In this document: in pieces, positions 16,131 through 24,928 of the stretch
How the letters are laid out: each line of letters begins with the position of its first letter
How positions within the stretch are numbered: the stretch's first letter is position 1
NCBI GenBank assembly: GCA_965220055.1
Contig: CBDCPE010000004.1
Span: 2,790,001-2,854,000, forward strand
Length of the DNA stretch: 64,000 bases
Direction: 5' to 3'
DNA from: Bin87 sp965220055
Lineage (GTDB): Bacteria > Chloroflexota > Dehalococcoidia > Lucifugimonadales > UBA3495
Program-made: the position numbers and the translations under genes
Notes under the pieces: model-generated
Told to the model about the DNA's origin: nothing
Databases searched by the model: none
The model's input: the letters and a program-made list of their open reading frames with translations, nothing else

Positions 16131-17336
16131 CTACTCGACAGTAATGTCATATCCAACGATGGCGCTGAAGTTCTTGCGCATATTGTTGTAGCGCGGCTCG
16201 TGGGACTGGACCTGCCCGACGCTGTCAGTGGCCCGAGACATGATCGAATAACTACCGGGAGCAGCGTCCCAGACCCAGGACCAGCGGCGCCACATCCAGC
16301 GCTCCCCAGGTTCCTCCAGGCGGGCTGGATGCCAGGACTTGCCGCCGTCGCCGCTGACGTCAACCTGGGTAATGGCACCGCTACCGCTCCACGCGTAACC
16401 ACGCACCACATGCTGACCGGTGGGCAGCGTAGACGTGTCGTCGTTGGGCTGGGATACGAGGGACTTCACGCCGATGGTGGTGATCAACTCTTTGTTGGGG
16501 TCGTCCGGCGAGTCGCCGTAGTAGTAGAAGTTGTAGTGGTACCAGCAATCGGGTTCGTGATCGAGGACCTCCAGCCGACGCAGCCACTTGACGGACCAGT
16601 TGCCGGACCAGCCGGGCACGAGCAGACGGATCGGCGCCCCGTGGAGATGCTCCAAAACCTGACCGTTCTGCGCATAAGCGAGGATAGTGTCGGGATGGAG
16701 AGCCTTCTGGATGGGAAGACCTTTGTCGTAGAAGAATGGGTCGGTGCCTTCCGCCGCAGAAGCGGGCACGCCGTCATCCCAACCCTCGGCGCGGATGTGG
16801 GTGGCGCGGCCGGTCAGCCCGGCTTCATTCAGGATGGCCGCCAAGGGCACACCAGTCCACTCGCTACCGGACAGGATCATGCGCTCCTGGGTGCGAGACG
16901 GACGGGTACCTTCGCCCTTGAAGTATTCGAAATAGGTGGCATCGCTGCCGGAGCACTCCATCACGGTGCGGACCGAGCGGGAAGGGAAACGCCGAACGTC
17001 GTCGTAGGAGAGGCGCAGGGGCTTTTTCACTTCCCCATCGACGGACAGGGACCAATCGCGAGCGGCCACCGGGTCGGGTATTCCGAAATGCTGGACGACG
17101 TAGTGCAACTCGGTGGGGGTGATCAATCCTTCCAGGTCCATGACCGGAGTGCGGACGCGTTCGGTTTTGCCATCGGGCCGGAGAAGGGTGATGGGTTCGA
17201 CTTTTTTGTGGGGCCAACCGTACCAGGAGCCCGAGTTGTCGACGCCGTCAGGAGACTCAGCGCCGTCCATTTGCAAAAAGTCGGTCAGGGCGGCATCGCC
17301 GGCCTGGTTCTCCGGGGAATTCTGCTGGGTAGTCAT
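16131..17336 (-). CDS. Sulfite oxidase-family molybdenum enzyme
   Basis: A 401-residue protein with the molybdopterin-binding domain (residues ~70-280) and a C-terminal Mo-co dimerisation domain (GYAWSGSGAITQVDVSGDGG onward). Cys128 in TVMECSGSD is the predicted molybdenum ligand. GAPIRLLVPGWSGNWSVKWL is the classic pterin-binding motif. No heme domain and no Tat or Sec signal is visible at the N-terminus (MTTQQNSPENQAGD), so a cytoplasmic location or a partner-dependent export is implied. It oxidises sulfite to sulfate if the family role holds. Rhodanese and cysteine-dioxygenase-like genes follow nearby on the same strand. Confidence 0.92.
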   Translation of the reverse strand: MTTQQNSPENQAGDAALTDFLQMDGAESPDGVDNSGSWYGWPHKKVEPITLLRPDGKTERVRTPVMDLEGLITPTELHYVVQHFGIPDPVAARDWSLSVDGEVKKPLRLSYDDVRRFPSRSVRTVMECSGSDATYFEYFKGEGTRPSRTQERMILSGSEWTGVPLAAILNEAGLTGRATHIRAEGWDDGVPASAAEGTDPFFYDKGLPIQKALHPDTILAYAQNGQVLEHLHGAPIRLLVPGWSGNWSVKWLRRLEVLDHEPDCWYHYNFYYYGDSPDDPNKELITTIGVKSLVSQPNDDTSTLPTGQHVVRGYAWSGSGAITQVDVSGDGGKSWHPARLEEPGERWMWRRWSWVWDAAPGSYSIMSRATDSVGQVQSHEPRYNNMRKNFSAIVGYDITVE

Positions 17337-17649
17337 TGGGTCCGCGTCTCCAAGGTTGGATGGCCGGCCCTGAGCCGGCGATGTGCCAGTTTCCCATGCC
17401 GGCGGCGCGGCGACAAGTGGCGAGCCGTGATTTGCCGGGCCTCTCTAAAGTCGCTTCTCGACAGCAATTCTTCCTGGGCCATGATTTGCCATTGCAGGGG
17501 GACGGGAACGGTGCTGAGCAGGAACCTGAATTCCTGTTGCGCAGGAACGGCGGGTTAGCTTCGGCAGGGCCACGGGCGATTTGACACGCGGCGCGGCCAC
17601 GGGAACAATCTCTGGAGCCGGCACCAAGCAGGTAAGTGAGGAGATTCCA

Positions 17650-17907
17650 GTGACCACGCTGCACATCATTGTCGAGATATCGGAGCAGGTCCCTACGGGG
17701 CGCACAGAGTGGCGCGTTGACTGTGCCGAGTGCGAATGGTACGACATATTCGACGATCGGCGGCGCGCGGAGGACGGTGCAACGACTCACGTTGGACAGT
17801 CGCACGCGTCGGAAACGACGTACAACCGGATCGTGCAGACGTTGCGCATCGAACCCAATCCAGAAGAAAGCGACTTGATCGACAGCTCCAGCGAGTCAGG
17901 CCGCTAG
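17650..17907 (+). CDS. Small C2H2-like putative zinc protein
   Basis: An 85-residue protein starting at the GTG at 17650, with GAGGAG eight bases upstream. The sequence VDCAECEWYDIF with HVGQSH gives Cys25, Cys28, His47 and His52, a C-x2-C-x18-H-x4-H arrangement that could bind one zinc like a C2H2 finger. It is read from the plus strand within a minus-strand region, between the sulfite oxidase and rhodanese genes. No family name is certain; the motif suggests nucleic acid or protein binding. Confidence 0.6.
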   Translation: MTTLHIIVEISEQVPTGRTEWRVDCAECEWYDIFDDRRRAEDGATTHVGQSHASETTYNRIVQTLRIEPNPEESDLIDSSSESGR

Positions 17908-17979
17908 CTGTTGCCCCGCATTTGGGATCCGCCAGGGAGAGCAGGACTCCATTGCGGCGACCACCGTGGGACAGTTCCG

Positions 17980-19596
17980 CTAACCAGCGGAGTACTTCTC
18001 TCCCAAGGCGGTCTCCCAGCGCAGGTAGTGCTGCATGTCGGCGTAGGTGCGATCCGGTCCGCTGAAAACCACGTCCGCAGGCGTGCGGGTGACCCCGGAC
18101 AGACCTTCCTCCACCGGCAGCCGCACCGCCTGCCATGAGGTGACACCGCCGGCCAGGGCCCTCGTGTTGGAATAACCGATTTGCCGCAACTTTGCGGCTG
18201 CCAGCAGAGACTGGCGTCCGTCGACACAGGTAACTACGATGCTGGCGTCATTCGACCTGACGTGGTCCGTGATCTGCCACTCCAGCCACCCGCGCGGGAC
18301 CCAGCGAGACCCGGGCACGTGACCACGAGCGAATTCCTGACTGGTGTCCACGAATATGATCAAATCGGGACGGTTTTGATCGAGGTCCCTGGCCGAAACG
18401 GTGGGCACCGCGCGACGGGCCTCCGCCAAAAGCTCGGACTCGGTATCGCCGGCGATGGAGCCGTCGTTCATAGCCCCGATGCTCATGCCAGATTCCAAAG
18501 GACGGCCCGCCGCGACCCAAGCCTGGGTGCCGCCGTTGACAGCGTAGACCTCCTGGTGTCCGAGCTGACGGAACCAAGACGCAGTCAGGACAGCCCTGGC
18601 CTTGCCGTCGCAGCAGAACACGATCGGGGCGTTCTTCACCACCGCAACATCATCGCTGCGCTGGACGCACTGGCCGCCGGGGAACCATCGGAAACCCGGA
18701 ATTCGGGCGCGGTCATATTCTTCGGAGGTGCGGACGTCGATGAAGTAGATGCTCTCGGTCACGCTGCGGTCGGCCATGGCGTCGAGACCGGCGATCTCCA
18801 AGAAGCGCACGCCGTCTTCAATAGCGCACCGTTCAGCGTAGGCTTCCGCCGCGGCTCGGCCGTTCTCAGATACGTTGGGCAGGCGGTCCCGAGTGGCGCC
18901 GGATTCCAGATCGTAGCCGGCCAGCACCCAGCCGGACGTGCCGTTTTTAAGACCGACCACCTGGTGGTTCAGGGCCATGCGTTGAAGGACACGGGTCCCG
19001 ATGATGCTCCGGGTGCGTCCGGCGCAGTTGACCACGACGGTGGTGTCCGGATCCAACTCTGCGGTGATGTCGGTGATCCGGAGAGCTAGTTCACCGCCAG
19101 GCATGCTGCGGCCACCGGGTATGCAGAAACGGCGGTATTCCTCGGGAGTTCGCGTGTCGAGGATGACCATTTTTTCGCCGCGATCCATGCGGGCGCGCAA
19201 TTCAATGGCATCAATCTCGGGCACGTGGTGTACGACCTCGACCTTCTCACCAAAGTCCTTACTGGGAACGTTGACTCCCCATTCAGTGGGGTAGTCCAAA
19301 CTCATCCAACGGTTGATGCCACCGTTGAGCCAGCCGACGTTGTCGAAGCCCATCGCCTCGACCGTGGCCACGGCCTGGGAGACTCGACGGCCGTCGTCAT
19401 CGCACAACACAATCAACGTGCCGGGATGGGGGACGGCGGCGTTGAGGTCGAATTCCAACCTCCTGCGGGGAATCAGGGTGCTTGCCGGGATGTGGCTGGT
19501 GTTGTATTCACCGGGTTCGCGTACGTCAATCAGGGCAAAAGGGGTAGTTTCGTTGAACAACTCGTTGAGTTGTTCCGGACTAAACGGCTCAGCCAT
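17980..19596 (-). CDS. Four-domain rhodanese (sulfurtransferase)
   Basis: A 538-residue protein of four tandem rhodanese domains, each with its own loop Cys: Cys65 (CDDDGRR), Cys191 (CAGRTRS), Cys329 (CDGKARA) and Cys457 (CVDGRQS). Each begins with an LIDVREPGEY or similar DVR/DTR-x2-EY motif. The usual rhodanese has one or two domains, often with one inactive; here all four keep a Cys, so all may carry persulfide. The ATG at 19596 has GGAG upstream. The setting with sulfite oxidase and a cysteine-dioxygenase-like gene suggests persulfide and sulfite handling. Confidence 0.92.
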   Translation of the reverse strand: MAEPFSPEQLNELFNETTPFALIDVREPGEYNTSHIPASTLIPRRRLEFDLNAAVPHPGTLIVLCDDDGRRVSQAVATVEAMGFDNVGWLNGGINRWMSLDYPTEWGVNVPSKDFGEKVEVVHHVPEIDAIELRARMDRGEKMVILDTRTPEEYRRFCIPGGRSMPGGELALRITDITAELDPDTTVVVNCAGRTRSIIGTRVLQRMALNHQVVGLKNGTSGWVLAGYDLESGATRDRLPNVSENGRAAAEAYAERCAIEDGVRFLEIAGLDAMADRSVTESIYFIDVRTSEEYDRARIPGFRWFPGGQCVQRSDDVAVVKNAPIVFCCDGKARAVLTASWFRQLGHQEVYAVNGGTQAWVAAGRPLESGMSIGAMNDGSIAGDTESELLAEARRAVPTVSARDLDQNRPDLIIFVDTSQEFARGHVPGSRWVPRGWLEWQITDHVRSNDASIVVTCVDGRQSLLAAAKLRQIGYSNTRALAGGVTSWQAVRLPVEEGLSGVTRTPADVVFSGPDRTYADMQHYLRWETALGEKYSAG

Positions 19597-19851
19597 CAGC
19601 GCATCTCCGTCGACCACGTCTACGTAGTTCCGATCATAACAATCAGCAGCAGGCCACGCGAACGAGGGCACCGACGATATCGTCGACGCGGGCCTCTACA
19701 GTCCGCTCGTTGTCTGTCCGAAAGTATACGGACTGCCATGCCATTTATTTTCGCGCCGCTGGAAGTCGGTGCAGGGCGGGCGAAAGGTATAACTTGTAGA
19801 AGTCCACAGGCTAACCATGGACTAAAAACGATGAGTTATGAGGTTAAGTAT

Positions 19852-19881
19852 ACACGCGGGGCGTGAATGGGCGCCCCGTGT
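19852..19881 (-). terminator. Hairpin after the cysteine dioxygenase-like gene
   Basis: On the minus strand ACACGGGGCG, a short loop and CGCCCCGCGTGT form a strong stem shortly after the stop codon at 19894, followed by ATACTTAA. The T content is weak, so termination is likely but not certain. Confidence 0.5.
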
Positions 19882-19893
19882 GACAATGCCGGG

Positions 19894-20481
19894 TCAGCAG
19901 TTGTCATACTTGTCGGTCTTCATCTGCCGGATGGCGCCGGTTTCCAGGTCGTAGCGCACCCGCTCGAGGCCGCGGAGGTCCTGACCGTAGACGTGGACCT
20001 CGACGGTGGGGCGGTCGGTGAAGTTGTCCATCTGGTGGATTTCGTCGACTTCAGGGATGAGCAGGCTGATCTCCCCCGGCTTCACCACGGCGGAGCGATC
20101 CCGCTCCAACTGGGCCCAATCTTCGCGCTCGCGGTCATCGGCGCGGCGGAAACGGGTTTCGGTTAGGGCATTGTCCATCACGCCGATCATGCCCCAAGTC
20201 CGATGATCGTGTGGGGCAGCGTGGTCGCCGGGACCCCACACGACGGCGGTGACCAACAGGCCGCATTCTGGGCTGTGGTGGAGCAACCATGAGCCGTGAT
20301 TGGACCGGCCTCCCGAACCGACAGGCAGGCGGAAACGTTCGGGTATGGCGCCGGGATTAGCAATGAGCCGGGCGAGGCAATCTGATCCTTTGTCGAAGAT
20401 CTTCTCCTGATTCGGCTGAGAAACCAAGAGTTCTTCCATTTCATGGACAAAATCGTCCAGTGCGTATTTGACGGCGACCAT
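19894..20481 (-). CDS. Cysteine dioxygenase-like cupin
   Basis: A 195-residue cupin. His91 and His93 in APHDHRTWG and His149 in EIHQMDN form the 3-His iron site of cysteine and 3-mercaptopropionate dioxygenases, and His163/Tyr165 in VEVHVYG match the second-sphere His and Tyr. The family adds O2 to a thiol, giving a sulfinate. GAGGAGG precedes the ATG. Together with the rhodanese and sulfite oxidase genes it suggests a route from organic thiol through sulfinate and sulfite to sulfate; the exact thiol is unknown. Confidence 0.88.
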   Translation of the reverse strand: MVAVKYALDDFVHEMEELLVSQPNQEKIFDKGSDCLARLIANPGAIPERFRLPVGSGGRSNHGSWLLHHSPECGLLVTAVVWGPGDHAAPHDHRTWGMIGVMDNALTETRFRRADDREREDWAQLERDRSAVVKPGEISLLIPEVDEIHQMDNFTDRPTVEVHVYGQDLRGLERVRYDLETGAIRQMKTDKYDNC

Positions 20482-20660
20482 GTTGCCCTCCTCGGCAAAT
20501 CTAATGCCCGAAGTGTACCCGCCTCATGCCGCGAGTGGCAACACACAGGCAACGTGTTGCAGATGCGTCACAATAAAGGGTGCCGTGTTCTCCAAAATCG
20601 GGGTCGCAGATGGCACGACATCGCGTTCAGCCAGATGTAGTGAAGGCGGCGCATACGCGC

Positions 20661-20669
20661 TGCTATACT
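20661..20669 (+). promoter_or_regulatory. Extended -10 promoter for the LLM gene
   Basis: TGC followed by TATACT (20664-20669), about 60 bases before the start codon. No good -35 box is visible, as in the other TGC-TAWAMT promoters of the window. Confidence 0.5.
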
Positions 20670-20729
20670 ACGCGATCGAGTTGCCTCAACTCGAATATTG
20701 GCCCGATCCACCTGCGGAGGGAATCCACA

Positions 20730-21779
20730 ATGGCCAACCCCATCAAGATTTCGATGCGCGTGCCAGGCACATCGCCGATACCCGACCTTCTGAGGATGAT
20801 AGGTCAGATTGAGGAAGCGGGGTTCGACGGCGCGGGGATCCTGGACAGCCAGATGATCTGCCGTGACACCTTCGTGACGATGGGCATGGCGGCTAACGCC
20901 ACCAGCAAGCTGCAATTGTTCCCGGCGGTAACCAACCCGTTCGGGCGAATTCCGTCGGTATTGGCCGGAGCGGCCCAGACGGTTGCCGAAATCGCTCCGG
21001 GCCGAACCAAATTCATCATCGGCACGGGCTACACCTCGGCCAGCACCATCGGGCGCCGGCCGGCCACGTTGCGGCAGATGCGTCGTTGCATCATGGAAGT
21101 GAAAGCGCTGCTGGCAGGGGAGTCGGTGGAATACGACGGAATGACCAACCGATTGGACTTCGCGGGGAGCGACGGCGGGCATGGAGTCCCCGTGCTGATG
21201 GCGGCGTCGGGCCCACGCTCACTGGAATTGGCGGGCGAGGTTGCCGACGGAGCGCTGGTGCTGGTCGGGTACACGCCAGGGATCGTCGGGAAGGCGCTGG
21301 AGCACCTGGAAACCGGAGCAAAACGGAGCGGCCGGAAGCTGGACGATCTGGACGTGATGTTTGCGGTGCGCACCTGCGTGGCGGATTCCACCGAAGAGGC
21401 CCGACGGCTTGCCCGACCGGTGGCGGTGCACTGGGCGTTCCTCTGGGGCGGGCCCAACTGGCTGCCTTACTCGGGACTGGACATTCCCGATTACGAGGTC
21501 CCGCAGGCGGTGCGCGATGTTTATCCCGACCTTGGCCACGCGCCAAACTGGGAAGAAGCAATCGAGCTCACGCAGTTTGTAGACGACGATGTAAACGGGC
21601 AACTGTGCGACGCTCTCGGACTGATTGGAACGCCGGAATACTGCACCGCGCGGATCAAGGAGATGGCGCAACACGGGGTCGAACAGCTATACCTGATGCC
21701 GTGCCTGACGTTCGCTTTGCCCGAAGCCGAAGTGCAAGCTTTCGGAAACCACGTGATACCGGCGCTGGCCGCAGCGTGA
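20730..21779 (+). CDS. LLM-class flavin-dependent oxidoreductase
   Basis: A 349-residue luciferase-like monooxygenase of the 5,10-methylene-H4MPT reductase type (FMN- or F420-dependent). The TIM-barrel start ISMRVPGTSPIPDLLRMIGQ, the IIGTGYTSASTIG loop, the GVPVLMAASGPRSLELAGEV phosphate-binding loop and the DGALVLVGYTPGIV strand are all present. GGAGG lies nine bases before the ATG at 20730, which settles the start. The cofactor and substrate are not determinable by eye; such genes are abundant in marine Chloroflexota. An extended -10 lies about 60 bases upstream. Confidence 0.92.
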   Translation: MANPIKISMRVPGTSPIPDLLRMIGQIEEAGFDGAGILDSQMICRDTFVTMGMAANATSKLQLFPAVTNPFGRIPSVLAGAAQTVAEIAPGRTKFIIGTGYTSASTIGRRPATLRQMRRCIMEVKALLAGESVEYDGMTNRLDFAGSDGGHGVPVLMAASGPRSLELAGEVADGALVLVGYTPGIVGKALEHLETGAKRSGRKLDDLDVMFAVRTCVADSTEEARRLARPVAVHWAFLWGGPNWLPYSGLDIPDYEVPQAVRDVYPDLGHAPNWEEAIELTQFVDDDVNGQLCDALGLIGTPEYCTARIKEMAQHGVEQLYLMPCLTFALPEAEVQAFGNHVIPALAAA

Positions 21780-21856
21780 CCGTTGGTGGGCTGACATCGT
21801 AGACCGGGCGACACAGTGGTCAGCGCCGGGACGAGTGGCCCTAACCCCCACAAATT

Positions 21857-21975
21857 TTGCGACGGCGAGGAGTTTAGCGACTCGGCAATCCCGTCACCTG
21901 GACGGCGTCTCCGACGCCAACGAGATTGCCGCGCTTCGCTCGCAATGACAGCTTGAACGCACGCGGATATGCGTA
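21857..21975. repeat. Interspersed palindromic repeat, copy 3 (short form)
   Basis: The left arm GGCGAGGAGTTTAGCGACTC and right arm GAGATTGCCGCGCTTCGCTC, then GCAATGACAGC and a tail ending GCGGATATGCGTA. There are no extra internal units. It lies in the 386-base gap between the LLM gene and the first insertion sequence, in which nothing else is evident. Confidence 0.85.
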
Positions 21976-22165
21976 CGGAAGGGTGGCCCGGTTGACGGTT
22001 TCTCGCGCGGACCAACGCGGCGCTAGGCGAGGTACGCGACGAGGAATGGCGGCGGCGAGGTACGGACAGGCCGCGAGATTGCGCGCGACGCGTTCTTGAC
22101 GGGGGCGGAACATCACGCCATTCCGGTGCAGCGATTGTGTTGTCTGGTGCGGAGGCTATTTGCTA

Positions 22166-23397
22166 AACCGAAGCCAAGGTGAAACCCACATGGGTGTCGG
22201 GTAGAATTGGGGGCAATTGAGAAGGTCTGTTGGGGAATCCGAGGGGGTTGCTGTTGGGCATGTCGGAGATGGGGCCACTGCTGGAGCGGTGGCGCATGGA
22301 CGAGGTTGAGGTACGACGGCGGATGTATCGGGCTCCGACGCCACGGGAACGGGAACGGTGGCACGCGCTATGGCTGCTGGTGCAGGGTTGGACCGCGGCG
22401 GCGGTAGCTCGGGCGTTGGAAAGGGATGCCCACACCATTGGCGAGTGGGCCACGGCATTCGCGGAGGGCGGTCCCAAGGGGCTGGTTTTTGAGCAGACCG
22501 GAGGTTCCCCCCGCGTTGGACGGAAAGCAGCAAGTCAAGTTGAAGACGGCAGTGCAGGAACCGCCGTCGCAGGCGGGCATCGACCTTTCCAGCTGGAACT
22601 GGAAGGCGGTGCGCCGGTATGTGGGGGAACGCTTCCGGCAGGTACTGAGCCGGAGCAGTTGCCTGAACTATCTGCACCGGTTGGGGTTTGTGCTGAAGCG
22701 GCCCAAGAAGCGATTGGTCAAGGCGGACCCGGCCCGGCGGGAAGCCTTCGTGAGGGAATATGCTGCTCTGCGGGCAGCAACACGACGGACGGGAACCAAG
22801 ATATTCTTCGCTGACGAGGCCCACTTTCGGGCGGATGCGGACCTGCGGGGCAAGTGGGCGCTGCGGGGAGAACCGGCCTTGGTGGACTCCACCAGCCCGC
22901 GCCGAGGCGAGAAAGCCAGCTACTACTCGGCGGTGTGTCTGGAGACCGGCGAGGTGGAGGTGATGGAACTCGATGGCAACAGCAACGCGACTACCTCCAC
23001 TGCCTTCCTGCGACAGCTTCGGGCGCGGCACACCGAACCACTGACGGTGATTTGGGACAATTCGCCAGCCCATCGGGGCGACGCGCTGCGAGCTTACCTG
23101 ACCACGCCCGGCTTGAACCTGCGCCTGGTGAACCTGCCCAGCTACAGCCCGGACTTCAACGCCGACGAAGCGATTTGGGGTTGGGTACGCCCGGAGGTGA
23201 CCGCGAACTTGTGCCTGGGGACCAGGGCCGCGGTTCAGGAGAAGGTGGGCGACTTTTTCGCAAACTTGGATGGCCGACGAGAGGAAGTCAAGTGCCGATG
23301 CCGAACCGTCCTCCAGGCTCGCGCGGCAGAACTGACCGGCAGCGCCCAAGCCGATTTTTACGGCCCTGCGAATGTAGAATTCACCTTGGCTTCAGTT
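22166..23397 (+). mobile_element. IS630-type insertion sequence 1
   Basis: A 1232-base element with 18-base terminal inverted repeats: AACCGAAGCCAAGGTGAA at the left, its complement at 23380-23397, one mismatch (C/T). TA dinucleotides flank it at 22164-22165 and 23398-23399, the target duplication of the IS630/Tc1-mariner group. The transposase stop codon TAG at 23398 is made from the flanking TA plus the next G. Intact ends suggest recent movement. Confidence 0.9.
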
Positions 23398-23400
23398 TAG
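22260..23400 (+). pseudogene. IS630-type transposase, two frames joined at a C6 run
   Basis: Frame one starts at 22260 with a helix-turn-helix (ALWLLVQGWTAAAVARALER) and runs into EGGPKGLVFEQTGG. The catalytic part continues in the next frame (ALDGKQQVKLKTAVQ onward) to 23400. The DDE residues are visible: FFADEAHF, then VIWDNSPAH, then FNADEAIWGW. The switch lies at six C residues (22507-22512); with five C residues the frame would be continuous as GGSPALDGKQQ. This could be a loss-of-function frameshift, slippage-based regulation or a base-calling error. Confidence 0.85.
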
Positions 23401-23478
23401 TCTCAAGCGCCGGGCGCAAGTAACGAGGTCCGGGACGCCACCGGCAGGTCGGCGGCGGAGCAGGTATGAGGCGAGCAC

Positions 23479-24923
23479 GTGACTACAGCAGATCGGTTCC
23501 AGGACTACAGTCTTGACGCGGACATCTTTGACGAGATGTTTCACGCCGACGGGCGCACCAGGTACAACTGGCAGGGGCTCCAGCGCACGCTGACCGACCT
23601 TTCCGCCGAAGAGTTGATGGCTATCCAGGAAAGGGTGACGCGATCATTTTCCAACGAAGGGATTACCTTCACCGTGTACGGGGACGAAGAAGCCGACGAA
23701 CGGATCATCCCCATCGACTGCGTGCCCCGGTTGGTCGCCGAGTCGGAGTGGCGTGGATTAGAAGCGGGTTTGGCGCAACGTCTGGGGGCGCTGAACCTAT
23801 TTTTGCAGGATGTGTACGGGGAGTCGCGGGTCACCAAAGACGGAGTGATACCGGCGGACATGGTACTGGGCTGCCCGCAATACCGTCTGGAAATGCGGGG
23901 ATTCACTCCGCCACAGGCCATCTGGGTGGCGATATGCGGCACCGACGTGGTGCGCACCAACGACGGGTTCCGGGTGTTGGAAGACAACCTGCGGGTCCCC
24001 TCCGGTGTTTCCTACATGATTGCGAACCGCAAGGCGGTGAAAACGAGCCTGCGACGACTGTACCGTGCCTCCGAGTACTGGATGTAGAAAACTACGGGCG
24101 TCTTCTCCTGGACACACTGCGGGAATTGGCCCCAAGAGAACGAGCCAACCCGAGTATTGCGCTGCTCACGCCTGGCGTGTACAACTCCGCTTTCTACGAG
24201 CACATGTTCCTGGCCCACGAGCTGGGCGCGGAGCTAGTGGAAGGACGGGACTTGGTGGTCGACGACGGTTTCGTCTACATGAGGACCACCACGGGCCTTC
24301 AGCGCATCGACGCCATATACCGTCGGGTAGACGACGACTTCCTCGACCCGATGGTATTCCGATCCGACTCGGTGCTGGGGGTTCCCGGCCCGATGGACGC
24401 GTATTTGAGTGGGAACGTTGCCCTAGCGAACGCGCCGGGAACGGGCGTCGCCGATGACAAGAGCGTTTACGCCTACGTTCCGGGCCTGATCCGGTACTAC
24501 CTGAGCGAAGAGCCGTCGCTTCAGAACGTCGAAACGTACCTCTGCCGGCGTCCGCAGGAACTCGAATACGCGCTGGACAACCTGGACAAACTGGTGGTCA
24601 AACGGGTCGGAGAATCGGGCGGCTACGGGATGTTGGTGGGCCCTCACGCCACGCCACAGGAACGGGCGGAATACGCGGAGCAGATTCGGTCCAATCCGGC
24701 GGACTTCATTGCCCAACCCACGCTGGCCCTGTCCCGGTCGCCCTGCCTGATCGACGGCAAGTTCGAGCCACACCACGTAGATCTCCGGCCGTTCATATTG
24801 CATGGACAGACCACACGGATAGTGCCGGGAGCCTTCTGCCGTGTCGCCCTGCGACGGGGCAGCCTGGTGGTCAACTCAAGCCAGGGAGGCGGCGGCAAGG
24901 ACGTCTGGGTCCTGGACGAGTAA
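23479..24923 (+). pseudogene. Circularly permuted ATP-grasp protein, frameshifted near 24071
   Basis: The family (CP_ATPgrasp, formerly DUF404/DUF407) probably forms amide bonds and is found in operons with alpha-E proteins, transglutaminases and proteasome-like genes. The first frame (from the GTG at 23479) covers the N-terminal part and stops at 24085 after RRLYRASEYWM. The second frame carries on at VLDVENYGRLLLDTLRELAP and ends at 24923 with GGGGKDVWVLDE. Adding one C to the CC at 24071-24072 would join them as RASRVLDVENYG. The gene is therefore broken, or the assembly has a 1-base deletion. The alpha-E gene follows five bases later. Confidence 0.85.
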
Positions 24924-24928
24924 CCGAG

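Noticed and set aside
22156..23349. Minus-strand 397-codon frame across the first insertion sequence
   Set aside because: It is antisense to the transposase frames, which carry the DDE motifs; the antisense product has low-complexity composition.
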